From an uncultured Alphaproteobacteria bacterium (GTDB taxonomy: Bacteria > Pseudomonadota > Alphaproteobacteria > HIMB59), in the NCBI GenBank assembly GCA_902599405.1, contig CACKFO010000008.1, forward strand, positions 1-64,000: a stretch of DNA of 64,000 bases, in the 5' to 3' direction. Below, piece by piece: positions 7,900-16,887 of the stretch. How positions within the stretch are numbered: the stretch's first letter is position 1; every line of letters starts with the position of its first letter. A program made the translations under genes and the position numbers. The notes under the pieces were generated by a model that saw nothing but the letters and a program-made list of their open reading frames with translations, had not been told where the DNA came from and made no database searches.

Positions 7900-9412
7900 T
7901 AATTATTTTACAACTCCGATTTATTATGTGAACGATAAACCCCATATTGGACATGCTTACACCTCAATTGCTGTTGATATATTAAAAAGATTTTATGATT
8001 GTAGAGGCCTCAATTCTTATTTTCTAACAGGAACAGACGAGCATGGACAAAAAGTTGAAAGAGCTGCTCAAGAAAAAAATATTGATCCTCAAAAATTTAC
8101 GGATATGGTTTCAGAAAATTTTAAAGATTTAAGTAATTTATTAAATTTATCTAATGATGATTTTATTAGAACAACAGAAGAAAGACATAAAAAGTCTGTT
8201 CAAAATCTATGGAGAGTTCTGTTGGAAAAAGATGAAATTTATTTGTCCAAATATAGCGGATGGTATTCTGTAAGAGATGAAGCTTTTGTAGCTGATAATG
8301 AAATAGTTGAAAAAAATGGAAAAAAATATAACAGTTTTGGATCTGAATTATCTTGGGTTGAAGAAGAGTCATATTTTTTTAGACTTTCTAAATGGCAAGA
8401 CAAACTGTTAAATTTTTATAAAAATAATCCAAATTTTATAGTCCCAAAATCAAGATCTAATGAAGTTATTAAATTTGTTGAGTCAGGGTTGAAAGATCTA
8501 TCCGTTTCTAGAACAACATTTAAATGGGGAATTGATGTCCCTACAGATGAAAAACATATTGTTTATGTTTGGTTAGATGCACTAACTAACTATATTTCAG
8601 CTTTAGATTATCCAAATATAAATTCTGATTTATATAAAAAATATTGGCCTGGGATACATGTAGTAGGGAAGGATATAATAAGATTTCATGCTATTTTCTG
8701 GCCTGCTTTTTTAATGGCTGCAGAGTTAGATCCACCAAAGCAGATCGTAGCGCATGGTTGGTGGACAAATGAGGGTCAAAAAATTAGTAAAAGTCTTGGT
8801 AATGTAATTGACCCTAAAGAATTGATTGATGAATACGGCCTAGACTCAGTAAGATATTTTCTTTTCAGAGAGGTCCCATTTGGCAATGACGGTGATTTTT
8901 CAAAGGTGGCTATCAAAAACAGAATTAATGGTGAATTGGCGAATAACTATGGAAATTTAATACAAAGAATACTTAGTTTCATTTGTAAAAATTTAGAACA
9001 AAATATTGATTTAACTGAAGATAATTTCAATTTTGAAATTTTAAAACAAATTAATGACTCTGAAAAAGAGTTGTTTGACTATATGGAAAATTATAAATAT
9101 GACGAATACCTAAAAAAATTATTCTTATTTATGAATGATTTAAATAATTATGTCGATAAATCTGCTCCCTGGGTATTAAAAAAAACAGATCCTGAACAAA
9201 TGAAAAAAGTTTTGGCTAATATTTGCCTATGCATTATCAGGGTTAGTCAATATTTAGTTCCTTTTATGCCTTCAAAAACCTCAGAAGTATTCAATTTATT
9301 CGAAAATACGAATAATATTAAATTAGATATTTTTGATAATTTTAAGGAGGTAATTAACTTAAAATTTCTAAAAATACGACAACCTGAACCTTTATTTACT
9401 AAAATTGAGTAA
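7892..9412 (+). CDS. metG: methionyl-tRNA synthetase
   Basis: 506 aa, the short form lacking the C-terminal tRNA-binding (Arc1p-like) domain. It charges tRNA-Met. Class I signatures are clear: HIGH (residues 18-21, in NDKPHIGHAYTS), TGTDEHGQKVERAA, the WLDALTNYISAL and VVGKDIIRFHAIFWPAFL segments, and KISKS (residues 297-301, in GQKISKSLGNVIDP). The connective domain lacks a four-Cys zinc knuckle, as in the zinc-free MetRS subgroup. It overlaps both neighbours (holB and tatD) by 8 bases. Confidence 0.95.
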   Translation: MSNNYFTTPIYYVNDKPHIGHAYTSIAVDILKRFYDCRGLNSYFLTGTDEHGQKVERAAQEKNIDPQKFTDMVSENFKDLSNLLNLSNDDFIRTTEERHKKSVQNLWRVLLEKDEIYLSKYSGWYSVRDEAFVADNEIVEKNGKKYNSFGSELSWVEEESYFFRLSKWQDKLLNFYKNNPNFIVPKSRSNEVIKFVESGLKDLSVSRTTFKWGIDVPTDEKHIVYVWLDALTNYISALDYPNINSDLYKKYWPGIHVVGKDIIRFHAIFWPAFLMAAELDPPKQIVAHGWWTNEGQKISKSLGNVIDPKELIDEYGLDSVRYFLFREVPFGNDGDFSKVAIKNRINGELANNYGNLIQRILSFICKNLEQNIDLTEDNFNFEILKQINDSEKELFDYMENYKYDEYLKKLFLFMNDLNNYVDKSAPWVLKKTDPEQMKKVLANICLCIIRVSQYLVPFMPSKTSEVFNLFENTNNIKLDIFDNFKEVINLKFLKIRQPEPLFTKIE

Positions 9413-10187
9413 TTTAATAGACAGTCATGTAAATTTTGGTCATGAATTACTTAAAAATTCAGTATCAGATATCTGTAAAGATGCTCTAGAAAATAACATA
9501 GAGCGAATTTTAAGTATAAATTCTAATATACACGAGTTTCAAAAAGATATTAATTTAATTAAAGGTTTTAATTTTGTCGATATCACTTTAGGTCATCACC
9601 CAAATAATACTCTTGATATCAAACCTGAGGAAATAAAGACTCTTTTAAATGAAAATATTAAAAAATTTAAAGATAGAATTGTTGGAATAGGGGAAACAGG
9701 CTTGGATTATCATTATGATATTCCTAAAAATAAGCAAATAGAGAGCTTAGAGATACATTTAGATGCAGCTAGTGTTTATAATTTACCGTGTATAATTCAT
9801 ATGAGAGATGCTGAAGAGGATATGATTAAAATTTTAACTAAATACTCAAAAAAAATAGATGATATTCTTATACATTGTTTCACTGGAAGTGAAGAATTTG
9901 CAAAAAAATGTATTGATTTAGGTTGTTTTTTTTCTTTGTCAGGCATTATTACGTTCAAAAATGCAAATAAATTAAGAGATACAATTAAAATACTACCAAT
10001 TAAAAAAATTATTTTTGAAACTGATAGTCCTTATCTTACGCCAGACCCTTTAAGAGGTAAAAGTAACAAACCAAGCTACTTAAAAATTATAGTTGAAAAA
10101 TATTGTGAAATTACTGGAAACGACTACATTAATACATGCGAAATTAGTACTTATAATTACAAAAAGCTTTTTAAAATTAATGACTGA
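9405..10187 (+). CDS. tatD: TatD-family metal-dependent hydrolase with an altered HxH motif
   Basis: 260 aa; TTG start at 9405, chosen because it restores the conserved LIDSH N-terminus. TatD enzymes are TIM-barrel DNA exonucleases with a two-metal centre. Present ligands: Glu in GIGETGLDYHYD, His in IIHMRDA, His in IHCFTGS and Asp in FETDSPYLTP. The first motif, normally DSHxHLD, reads DSHVNF, so the second His is Asn and one metal site may be weakened. GHHPN replaces the usual GVHPH. It follows metG with an 8-base overlap, the standard alphaproteobacterial order, and overlaps the MBL gene by 8 bases. Confidence 0.85.
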   Translation: MSNLIDSHVNFGHELLKNSVSDICKDALENNIERILSINSNIHEFQKDINLIKGFNFVDITLGHHPNNTLDIKPEEIKTLLNENIKKFKDRIVGIGETGLDYHYDIPKNKQIESLEIHLDAASVYNLPCIIHMRDAEEDMIKILTKYSKKIDDILIHCFTGSEEFAKKCIDLGCFFSLSGIITFKNANKLRDTIKILPIKKIIFETDSPYLTPDPLRGKSNKPSYLKIIVEKYCEITGNDYINTCEISTYNYKKLFKIND

Positions 10188-10962
10188 AAAAACTGAAATA
10201 AATGTATTAGGGTGTGGATCAAGTTTTGGAGTCCCTTTATCTCATGACATATGGGGTAATTGTGATAAATCAAATCCTAAAAACCAAAGAACACGGCCTT
10301 CAATACTTTTAAAAAAAGCAGGTAAATCAATACTAATAGACACAAGTCCTGATTTAAGAAAACAGCTAATTGATAATAAAATTGATAATATTGACTCTGT
10401 TATATACACACATTCTCATGCCGATCATATACATGGAATTAATGATTTAAGAGCAATTTCACTAATAAACAAAAAAAAAATACCAATATACTCCGATGAA
10501 ATAACTTTAAATATTTTAAAAAATAGTTTTTCTTATCTATTTACTAAAGATGTAAAGCACGGATATGAACCTATTCTTAATTCGAATAAAATTGAGACTA
10601 AATTCTTTGAAATAAATGGTTTTAAAGTTGAAGCTATCCAACAAAATCATGGAAATATTGACTCTTTAGGTTTCATTTTTGACGAAAAAATAGCATACAA
10701 TTTAGATGTAAAGTTTTTCTATGATAAGAACTATTTTGATAGAATAAAAGGTATTGAATGCTGGTTTGTTGGTTGTTTGAGATATGACGAACATCCATCG
10801 CATGCATCCTATCAAGAAGTTATCGATTGGACTCAATTAGTTAATGCAAATCAGACGTTTTTAAGTCATATGACTGCCCATATAGATTATGAAACTGAAT
10901 ATAAAAAACTGTCTAATAATCGTGTATATCCAGCTTACGACGGATTAAAAATAACAATCTAG
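10180..10962 (+). CDS. metallo-beta-lactamase-fold hydrolase (PhnP-like)
   Basis: 260 aa from the ATG at 10180, which overlaps the tatD stop. A longer in-frame start at 10093 would bury the N-terminus inside tatD and is unlikely. The N-terminus INVLGCGSSFGVP and the zinc motif THSHADHIHG (H78, H80, D82, H83) are typical of the PhnP/RNase Z branch. QQNHGNIDSLGF and the late HMTAHIDYE supply further ligands. Members hydrolyse phosphodiesters, for example cyclic ribose phosphate in phosphonate use. No phosphonate genes are nearby, so the physiological substrate is unknown. The tatD-MBL pairing is a common alphaproteobacterial arrangement. Confidence 0.8.
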   Translation: MTEKTEINVLGCGSSFGVPLSHDIWGNCDKSNPKNQRTRPSILLKKAGKSILIDTSPDLRKQLIDNKIDNIDSVIYTHSHADHIHGINDLRAISLINKKKIPIYSDEITLNILKNSFSYLFTKDVKHGYEPILNSNKIETKFFEINGFKVEAIQQNHGNIDSLGFIFDEKIAYNLDVKFFYDKNYFDRIKGIECWFVGCLRYDEHPSHASYQEVIDWTQLVNANQTFLSHMTAHIDYETEYKKLSNNRVYPAYDGLKITI

Positions 10963-11001
10963 ATTCTTATAATATATATTATGCAACAAATAGATGTATA
11001 A

Positions 11002-11460
11002 ATGTCAATAAATTCAGTCAAAGAACATCTTAGAATTATAGCCCCTGACCTAGAGATATTGGAATTTAAAGAGTCTATAGCAACTGTTGAACAAGCTGCA
11101 AATGCTCATAATGTTGAGAAAGGACAAATAGTTAAAACTATTGCTTTAATTATAGAAAAACCAATTTTGTTAATGACTTCTGGAGATGTAAAAATCGATA
11201 ATAAAAAATATAAGAATTTCTTCAAAAAAAAGGCAAAAATGCTGACTGCCAATGAGACATTGCAAATCACCTCACACCCTATTGGCGGAGTTTGTCCTTT
11301 TGGATTACCAAATAAACTAGATATATATTACGATAAGTCCTTAAATAACTTTGATATCGTTATACCAGCAGCAGGATCTACCAATAGTTCTGTGAAAATT
11401 CAAACAAAAAGGCTTATAGAATTAACTAGTGCTTTTAAAGTTGATGTATGTAAAAAGTAA
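11002..11460 (+). CDS. YbaK/EbsC-type aminoacyl-tRNA deacylase
   Basis: 152 aa covering a single YbaK domain. These free-standing editing domains hydrolyse mischarged tRNAs such as Cys- or Ala-tRNA-Pro. Visible family features are TVEQAANAHNVEKGQIVKTIAL, with the Lys used in catalysis by family members, the GDVKIDNKK segment, and the HPIGGVCPFGL loop, whose GxxPFG is diagnostic. A second, more ProX-like paralogue lies at 19655-20173. It is monocistronic or ends the preceding plus-strand run, with about 40 bases between them. Confidence 0.85.
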   Translation: MSINSVKEHLRIIAPDLEILEFKESIATVEQAANAHNVEKGQIVKTIALIIEKPILLMTSGDVKIDNKKYKNFFKKKAKMLTANETLQITSHPIGGVCPFGLPNKLDIYYDKSLNNFDIVIPAAGSTNSSVKIQTKRLIELTSAFKVDVCKK

Positions 11461-11474
11461 GTAAAAACAGTATA

Positions 11475-11747
11475 TTATTTACTTTTATTATACTTAGATT
11501 TTACAATTTTTGGAGCAGTTGCAAAAGTAGCCGCTGTCATAAAAGTTCCAAAAATAAGAAGAAAATGTGCGCTAGCTGTGATTCCAAAAATCAAAAAAGA
11601 GCCAAAATATAGTGAAAAAATTATACACCACATCCATGCTAAAAGTTGCATAATTAGGTGTCTAAGGGCCACACTAGGTATTTTTCTTAGAGGATTCCAG
11701 TCAGCGTCCATGACTCCACTGTAAATTTGCATAAACATGTTTTTCAT
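11475..11747 (-). CDS. small membrane protein, unknown function
   Basis: 90 aa with two hydrophobic segments (about residues 30-55 and 57-78) flanked by a WNPLRKIPS motif and a Lys-rich C-terminus. The family is not recognised, although conserved hypothetical proteins of this size and shape are common in marine alphaproteobacteria. It is convergent with the YbaK gene, ending 14 bases after its stop, and divergent from the DsbA-like gene. No catalytic motif is visible. Confidence 0.6.
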   Translation of the reverse strand: MKNMFMQIYSGVMDADWNPLRKIPSVALRHLIMQLLAWMWCIIFSLYFGSFLIFGITASAHFLLIFGTFMTAATFATAPKIVKSKYNKSK

Positions 11748-11828
11748 GGCCTTTTATACATGCGACAGATGTGACCAGATCACTTATTTTTAATAATAAT
11801 TTCAATTATTTCAGTTAAGGTAGAACCT

Positions 11829-12422
11829 ATGAGAAAAATCGAATTCTGGTACTCAATTGGAAGTACATATACTTACCTTTCCACGCAAAGATTAGCGCAG
11901 ATAGAGACAGAAAATGAAGTTGTATTTGAATGGTGTCCTTTCAGTGTGAGATCAAGAATGATTGAAATGGAGAATGTCCCTTTTATGGCTGAAAAAAAAA
12001 GAGATAAGATTGATTATATGTGGCGGGATGTTCAGAGAAGAGCTAACTTCTATGGATTTGATGCAAAAGTACCTGCTCCCTACCCACTTAAAGAGTTCGA
12101 TTTAGCTAACAAAGTTGCAATTTTGGGAAAAGATCAAGGGTGGATCAAAGAATATACTATTTTAACATATAAAAAGTGGTTTTTAGACCATTTAGAGCCT
12201 GGATCAGAGCCAAATCTGAGTTCTACTCTCAAAGAAATTGGACTTGATTCAGATAATGTAATAAAACAAGCTCAAACAGACGAAATTGAACAAAAATATT
12301 TAAAAAACACAGAAATGGCTAAAAATAAAGGTATTTTTGGGAGTCCCACATTTATCGTTGAAAATGAGGTTTTTTGGGGTGATGACAGATGTGAAGATGC
12401 CATAAAATGGCTTTCAAAATAA
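11829..12422 (+). CDS. 2-hydroxychromene-2-carboxylate isomerase-like (DsbA/kappa-GST fold)
   Basis: 197 aa. The N-terminus IEFWYSIGSTYTYLSTQRL carries the S-xx-Y/S active-site pattern of the kappa-class GST/NahD family in place of the DsbA CxxC. FEWCPFSVR, the middle AxxYPLKEFDLANKVAI, and the late IFGSPTFIVENEVFWGDDR are the conserved cis-Pro (SPTF) and GxDR parts. Family members use glutathione in isomerisation or transfer reactions, such as naphthalene degradation. No aromatic pathway genes sit beside it, so the real substrate is unknown. It has its own upstream gap of about 80 bases. Confidence 0.8.
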   Translation: MRKIEFWYSIGSTYTYLSTQRLAQIETENEVVFEWCPFSVRSRMIEMENVPFMAEKKRDKIDYMWRDVQRRANFYGFDAKVPAPYPLKEFDLANKVAILGKDQGWIKEYTILTYKKWFLDHLEPGSEPNLSSTLKEIGLDSDNVIKQAQTDEIEQKYLKNTEMAKNKGIFGSPTFIVENEVFWGDDRCEDAIKWLSK

Positions 12423-12943
12423 TGTCTATTTTCAATTTTTTTGCGTTTTTAGGTATATTGAAATTTTATTAAGTATAAATCCTTAGGTAATTTTATGAAT
12501 TTGACTATTGATTTACTAAAAAAAATATTGATAATCTTTCAGCTCAAAATCCAAATATTTCCTAAATTTTGCTAGTGTCGCAATTTACATAAGGTTTTTA
12601 AGCTAAAAATGTCCGATTTTAATGTTTTTTAATAGTTTTTTTGAAATCATAGATTTGAATAACTGTCTTGATAGTTTTATTAGCAAGTAATAATAACTAT
12701 CACTTAATTTAGTGCTCTAATTTCTATTTAATCAGATAAAAATGTGTGAATACTAGTTTAATTCCTCCAAAATTTAATTAATTCTAAATATTTATGCTTA
12801 ATATCTCATTTTATGTTTATTTTATTTTTGATTTAGTCAGATTATTTGTTTTTTTCTTTATAAATAGAATAAAGAATAAATTAAAATATAAATAGTAAAT
12901 ACAATATTTTATTATAAATATTTAATGTAAATTATAATAAAGT
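12423..12943. other. 521-bp AT-rich non-coding gap
   Basis: No credible coding sequence, tRNA or repeat array is visible on either strand, although most gaps in this window are under 100 bases. It separates a plus-strand gene from the stop of typA. The right half is almost pure A/T. The only strong structure is the stem-loop at 12670-12701. I saw no cluster of DnaA boxes. Confidence 0.7.
12670..12701. other. long stem-loop in non-coding gap
   Basis: GATAGTTTTATTA (12670-12682) pairs with the segment 12688-12701 (TAATAA, one bulged T, AACTATC), giving a 13-bp stem with a GCAAG loop. No T-run follows on either side, so it is not a standard terminator. It could be part of a small RNA or a protein-binding palindrome. 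Confidence 0.5.
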
Positions 12944-14761
12944 TTATAAATTTCCAACTTTAGAAAATTTTTTTCTCTCGTTTGGATCAAGATACCTTTT
13001 TCTTAATCTTAAATTTTTAGGCGTAACCTCCAATAATTCATCAGAATTGATATAAGTCATCATTTCCTCAAGTGACATCATCCTAGGAGCGGTTAAATTT
13101 ACGGCCTCATCAGACCCAGATGCTCTGACGTTTGTTAATTGTTTACCTTTTAGAACATTTATCTCTAAATCGTTATCTCTGGTATGCTCACCGATTACCA
13201 TACCTTGATAAACAGGTGTTTGGTGTTTAACAAACATTACACCTCTATCTTGAAGCTTCCAAATGGCATAAGCTATTGCTTTACCGTTTCCTGTTGAAAT
13301 TAACGCTCCTGCCCTTCTTTCTGTAATCTCCCCTTTAAATGGTTTATACGAGTGAAACACTCTGTTTAATACACCAGTTCCTCTTGTGTCCGTTAAAAAC
13401 TTGCTTTGATAACCAATTAGTCCCCTAGAAGGCGCAATAAATAATAACCTAGTTTTATCAATTCCAGATTTTCTCATGTCTAACATATCAGCTTTTCTTT
13501 GATTCATGTTATCAATAACAATACTAGAAAACTCTTCATCTACATCTATTGTTACTTCTTCATAGGGTTCACATTTTGTCCCCTCTATATCTTTGTAAAC
13601 TACTTTAGGTCTAGAAAGAGATAATTCAAAACCCTCTCGTCTCATCGTTTCTATTAAAACACCTAATTGCAATTCACCTCTCCCTCCAATTTCAAATGAA
13701 TCTTTATTCTGATTTTCTGAGAAGGTAATAGCAACGTTTGTCTCAGCCTCAGCTATTAATCTATTTCTTATTAAAGTTGATGTTACTTTTTTCCCTTCAG
13801 TCCCAGCTAATGGAGAGTCATTAACCATAATGTTTATTGACATAGTAGGAGGATCAATTGGTGTTGATTTTATTGGTGTTTCTATATCAGTTGAACAAAT
13901 GGTGTCTGATACTGATGTGATTGACAAACCTGCTATGCAAACTATATCTCCAGTGTTAACTGAGTTAACGGTTATTTTTTTAGTTCCCTCAAATTTTAAA
14001 AGTTTAGTAAGTCTTCCAGTTTCAATGATTTTACCTGATAAGTTTAAAGCATGAACGCTGTCGTTTATTTTTGCAGATCCCTGCTCTACTCTTCCAATTA
14101 GGCATCTTCCTAAGTATGGATCATAGTCTAAAAGTGTTGATAACATTGCAAAAGGTCTAGTATTATCAACATCTGGTGATGGTACATGACTAATAATTTT
14201 ATTTAACAGAGGTGTTAGGCTGGATCTATCATCTGACAAATCATTAACACACCATCCACTTCTACCTGATGCGTATAAAACTGGAAAGTCTAATTGTTGA
14301 GTATTTGCATCAAGAGAGACAAATAAATCAAAAACTTCGTTTAACACATCGTCTGGTCTTGAGTCAGATTTATCGATTTTGTTGATTACCACTATAGGCT
14401 TAAGTCCTTGTTTTAAAGCCTTTCCTAAAACAAATTTAGTCTGAGGCATCGGACCTTCTGAAGAGTCAATAAGTAAGATAACACCATCAACCATTGATAA
14501 GACACGTTCTACTTCTCCACCAAAATCTGCATGTCCAGGTGTATCGATTATATTTATTCGAATATCTTGAAAAATTATAGAGGTAGGCTTTGCTAAAATA
14601 GTTATGCCTCTCTCTTTTTCTAAATCATTAGAGTCCATAATTCTTTCTGAAATTTCTTGATTATCTCTAAAAATTCCACATTGCTTCAATAAATTGTCAA
14701 TAAGAGTGGTTTTCCCATGATCAACATGAGCAATGATTGCAAGATTCTTAATATCGTTCAT
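12944..14761 (-). CDS. typA: translational GTPase TypA/BipA
   Basis: 605 aa, the normal length. This ribosome-associated GTPase is related to EF-G and works in stress and low-temperature growth and 50S assembly. The G1 P-loop is AHVDHGKTT (residues 11-19), then RGITI (G2), [12 protein letters not shown] (G3), NKIDKSD (G4) and ASGR (G5). EF-G-like domains follow, with the conserved [21 protein letters not shown] and the TypA-specific C-terminal block ([19 protein letters not shown] and [13 protein letters not shown]). It stands apart from its operon neighbour, 26 bases from the DnaJ-like gene start-side stop, and has a long non-coding gap on its 3' side. Confidence 0.96.
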   Translation of the reverse strand: MNDIKNLAIIAHVDHGKTTLIDNLLKQCGIFRDNQEISERIMDSNDLEKERGITILAKPTSIIFQDIRINIIDTPGHADFGGEVERVLSMVDGVILLIDSSEGPMPQTKFVLGKALKQGLKPIVVINKIDKSDSRPDDVLNEVFDLFVSLDANTQQLDFPVLYASGRSGWCVNDLSDDRSSLTPLLNKIISHVPSPDVDNTRPFAMLSTLLDYDPYLGRCLIGRVEQGSAKINDSVHALNLSGKIIETGRLTKLLKFEGTKKITVNSVNTGDIVCIAGLSITSVSDTICSTDIETPIKSTPIDPPTMSINIMVNDSPLAGTEGKKVTSTLIRNRLIAEAETNVAITFSENQNKDSFEIGGRGELQLGVLIETMRREGFELSLSRPKVVYKDIEGTKCEPYEEVTIDVDEEFSSIVIDNMNQRKADMLDMRKSGIDKTRLLFIAPSRGLIGYQSKFLTDTRGTGVLNRVFHSYKPFKGEITERRAGALISTGNGKAIAYAIWKLQDRGVMFVKHQTPVYQGMVIGEHTRDNDLEINVLKGKQLTNVRASGSDEAVNLTAPRMMSLEEMMTYINSDELLEVTPKNLRLRKRYLDPNERKKFSKVGNL

Positions 14762-14787
14762 TGAGATAGATGTCTTATAGATTAAAA

Positions 14788-15447
14788 TTAACTATTTAAA
14801 AGCTTATTTTTTGCTTCAGTTATTAAATTAGATAAATAATTATTACCATCTTTATCAGGATGGAACTTCTTCATTAAGTCATAATATGATTTTTTTATAT
14901 CATCATCAGAAGCTCCTTTTTTAAGACCCAAAACTGATAGTGCTTCCTCCTCTGTCATTTGTGATTTGTCTGAAGAGGATGTAGATTGTTTATTTTGACT
15001 AATAATTACATTTAAAATATTAAACCCACGTGGATCATTTGTTTTTAGTTCCTCTAAAAGCTTCGATACCTCATTTTGAGATAGAGAGGAAAAAGAACGG
15101 CCTTTAAAAACTCCCTCTATAATATAAATTGTAGCTTGACGTGATTGTAACACAATTTCAATTTGTAAATACTTCGTATTAATTTTTGGTTTGAACTTAC
15201 TCCCAAAAGAAGATCGCGAAAACAAGTTTAATATAGTCAATAATGAAGAGATCCTTCGAAAAAAAAGTAAAGCAGGAGCTAAGGCAACAGGTAAAAAATT
15301 TAATTTTCCTGAAAAAATTAAAAAACATCCTAGAATTATTATTAATGAAATAATTAAATATTTTTTATAACGAGACGATAATTGATTACCAAAGAAAACA
15401 AAGATACATATAGCTATAATTGAAAATAATAATAAGAGTTTAATCAT
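14788..15447 (-). CDS. membrane-anchored DnaJ-domain protein
   Basis: 219 aa. Two hydrophobic segments at the N-terminus (about residues 3-20 and 29-60) anchor it, and the cytoplasmic C-terminus ends in a J domain (ALSVLGLKKGASDDDIKKSYYDLMKKF) with the HPD triad at about 196-198. J proteins stimulate the DnaK ATPase and deliver clients; this layout resembles small membrane DnaJ/Tim14-like proteins of alphaproteobacteria. The start ATG overlaps the msrA stop by four bases (ATGA), so translation is probably coupled. Its client is unknown. Confidence 0.8.
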   Translation of the reverse strand: MIKLLLLFSIIAICIFVFFGNQLSSRYKKYLIISLIIILGCFLIFSGKLNFLPVALAPALLFFRRISSLLTILNLFSRSSFGSKFKPKINTKYLQIEIVLQSRQATIYIIEGVFKGRSFSSLSQNEVSKLLEELKTNDPRGFNILNVIISQNKQSTSSSDKSQMTEEEALSVLGLKKGASDDDIKKSYYDLMKKFHPDKDGNNYLSNLITEAKNKLLNS

Positions 15448-16019
15448 CCTAAATTAATTTTTAATTGTTTAATCCTCTGCTCTCTTCCGCAACTGTACTT
15501 GTAATATGTATATCTTATTGGATTTTTTTTGTAATAATCCTGATGATACTCCTCTGCAACATAAAAATTTTTAAAAGGTAAGATCAATGTTTCGACATTC
15601 TGTTTGTGATTTTCCTGAATTTTATCTATGTAAAAGTTAAATTTATCTATAACAATTTGGTCATTGCTGAAAAGAGCACTTTTATAAGAATAACCTTTAT
15701 CACAAAATTGACCAGTACCATCAAAAGGATCAATATTTACAAAAAAAACCCTAATGATCTTATCTAAACTAACAATATCTGAGTCAAAAATAATTTCAGC
15801 CACCTCTATATGGCCTGTATCACCCTTTACTACTTCTTGATAAGTTGGATTTTCTAAATGACCTCCTGAATAGCCAGATCGAACGTCAATAACACCTTTT
15901 AATTTTTCATAAACCTCCTCAACACACCAGAAACAACCACCAGCTAAGTAAATTGTATTAATTTTTGCATAAGCTGTAATAGGAAACAAAAATAAGAAAA
16001 GAAAAAGTCTGAAGATCAT
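15444..16019 (-). CDS. msrA: peptide methionine sulfoxide reductase MsrA (exported)
   Basis: 191 aa. It reduces methionine-S-sulfoxide in damaged proteins. The nucleophile is in GGCFWCVEE (Cys29), with RSGYSGG, GHIEVAEIIFD and EEYHQDYYKKNP as further family signatures; a recycling Cys lies in YKYSCGRE. A hydrophobic N-terminus (about residues 3-18, ending TAYAK) predicts export to the periplasm, unlike the cytosolic E. coli enzyme. It overlaps the transaminase upstream and the DnaJ-like gene downstream through ATGA, forming a tight three-gene operon. Confidence 0.93.
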   Translation of the reverse strand: MIFRLFLFLFLFPITAYAKINTIYLAGGCFWCVEEVYEKLKGVIDVRSGYSGGHLENPTYQEVVKGDTGHIEVAEIIFDSDIVSLDKIIRVFFVNIDPFDGTGQFCDKGYSYKSALFSNDQIVIDKFNFYIDKIQENHKQNVETLILPFKNFYVAEEYHQDYYKKNPIRYTYYKYSCGREQRIKQLKINLG

Positions 16020-16858
16020 ATTGCGTTGATAAATAAACTACGAAACTTCAATGTATTTAGACCGGGCTTACCGTTTGAAATAGTAAATTTATCAACTTTA
16101 ACTATGGGCATTACAAAATTAGTAGCACTTGTCATGAATGCTTCATCTGCATCAAGAAGGGATTTAATGGAAAATTTTTTTTCCTCAAATTTAAATTTAT
16201 TTTTTTTTAATATTGATATTAATTTATGCCTTGTACAACCCTTTAAAATTCTAAAGTTAAGTGGGTGTGTAATACATTTATTTTTTTTAATAATCCAAAT
16301 ACTTGAGGAATTGCCCTCAGTAATCATATTTCTATTATCAAATAATACTGCTTCATGTGATTTATTCTCTTTTGCATGATTTGCAGCTAAAACATTACCT
16401 AATAGAGAAATACTTTTAATATCTGACCTATGCCACCTTATATCTGGATAAAGAGATGTTTTTACACCTTTTAGTGCTAACTTATTTAAATATTCAAAGT
16501 TTTTATTAATTGAATAAATAATAATATTAGGCTTAAGTTTATCAGGGTATTTATGTTCCCTTGGGTTTTGATCCCCTCTTGTAATTTGGATGTAAATTAT
16601 ACCCATTTTTAATTTATTTAATTTTTTGATTTTATTGGTGATATTAATTATTTGATTTCTATTGAATTTAGTTTTCATGTTCATTTTTTTTAAAGAAACA
16701 AACAATCTGTTTATATGAAGATTTAAATCTACTAATTCACCTTTAAATACAGAAATAACCTCATAAACCCCATCAGAGAATTGAAAACCTCTGTCTGTTA
16801 CACTGACATACGATTGATTTAGAGGTTTATATTTTCCATTAATATAACAGGTTGTCAT
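16016..16858 (-). CDS. class IV aminotransferase, D-amino-acid (D-alanine) transaminase-like
   Basis: 280 aa. Fold-type IV PLP enzyme of the Dat/IlvE/PabC group. Motifs: SVTDRGFQFSDGVYEV near the N-terminus (with the family Arg/Phe pattern of Dat), HINRLFVSLKKM, the PLP Lys in DIKSISLLGNVLA (K148), and EAVLFDNRNMITEGNSSSIWI. Dat makes D-Glu or D-Ala for the cell wall, whereas IlvE or PabC would act on branched-chain amino acids or aminodeoxychorismate; the GFQFSDGVYEV form favours Dat. First gene of a transaminase-msrA-DnaJ operon, divergent from the M48 gene with about 29 bases between starts. Confidence 0.8.
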   Translation of the reverse strand: MTTCYINGKYKPLNQSYVSVTDRGFQFSDGVYEVISVFKGELVDLNLHINRLFVSLKKMNMKTKFNRNQIINITNKIKKLNKLKMGIIYIQITRGDQNPREHKYPDKLKPNIIIYSINKNFEYLNKLALKGVKTSLYPDIRWHRSDIKSISLLGNVLAANHAKENKSHEAVLFDNRNMITEGNSSSIWIIKKNKCITHPLNFRILKGCTRHKLISILKKNKFKFEEKKFSIKSLLDADEAFMTSATNFVMPIVKVDKFTISNGKPGLNTLKFRSLFINAI

Positions 16859-16887
16859 AAGAATATCTTTTTGATTATATTAATACC

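Noticed and set aside
10093-10179. Longer N-terminus for the MBL-fold hydrolase
   Set aside because: The extra 29 residues would lie inside tatD, and the family motif starts directly after the ATG at 10180.
12423-12943. Replication origin
   Set aside because: The gap is long and AT-rich, but no cluster of DnaA boxes was found and no dnaA, parAB or gidA genes lie near it.
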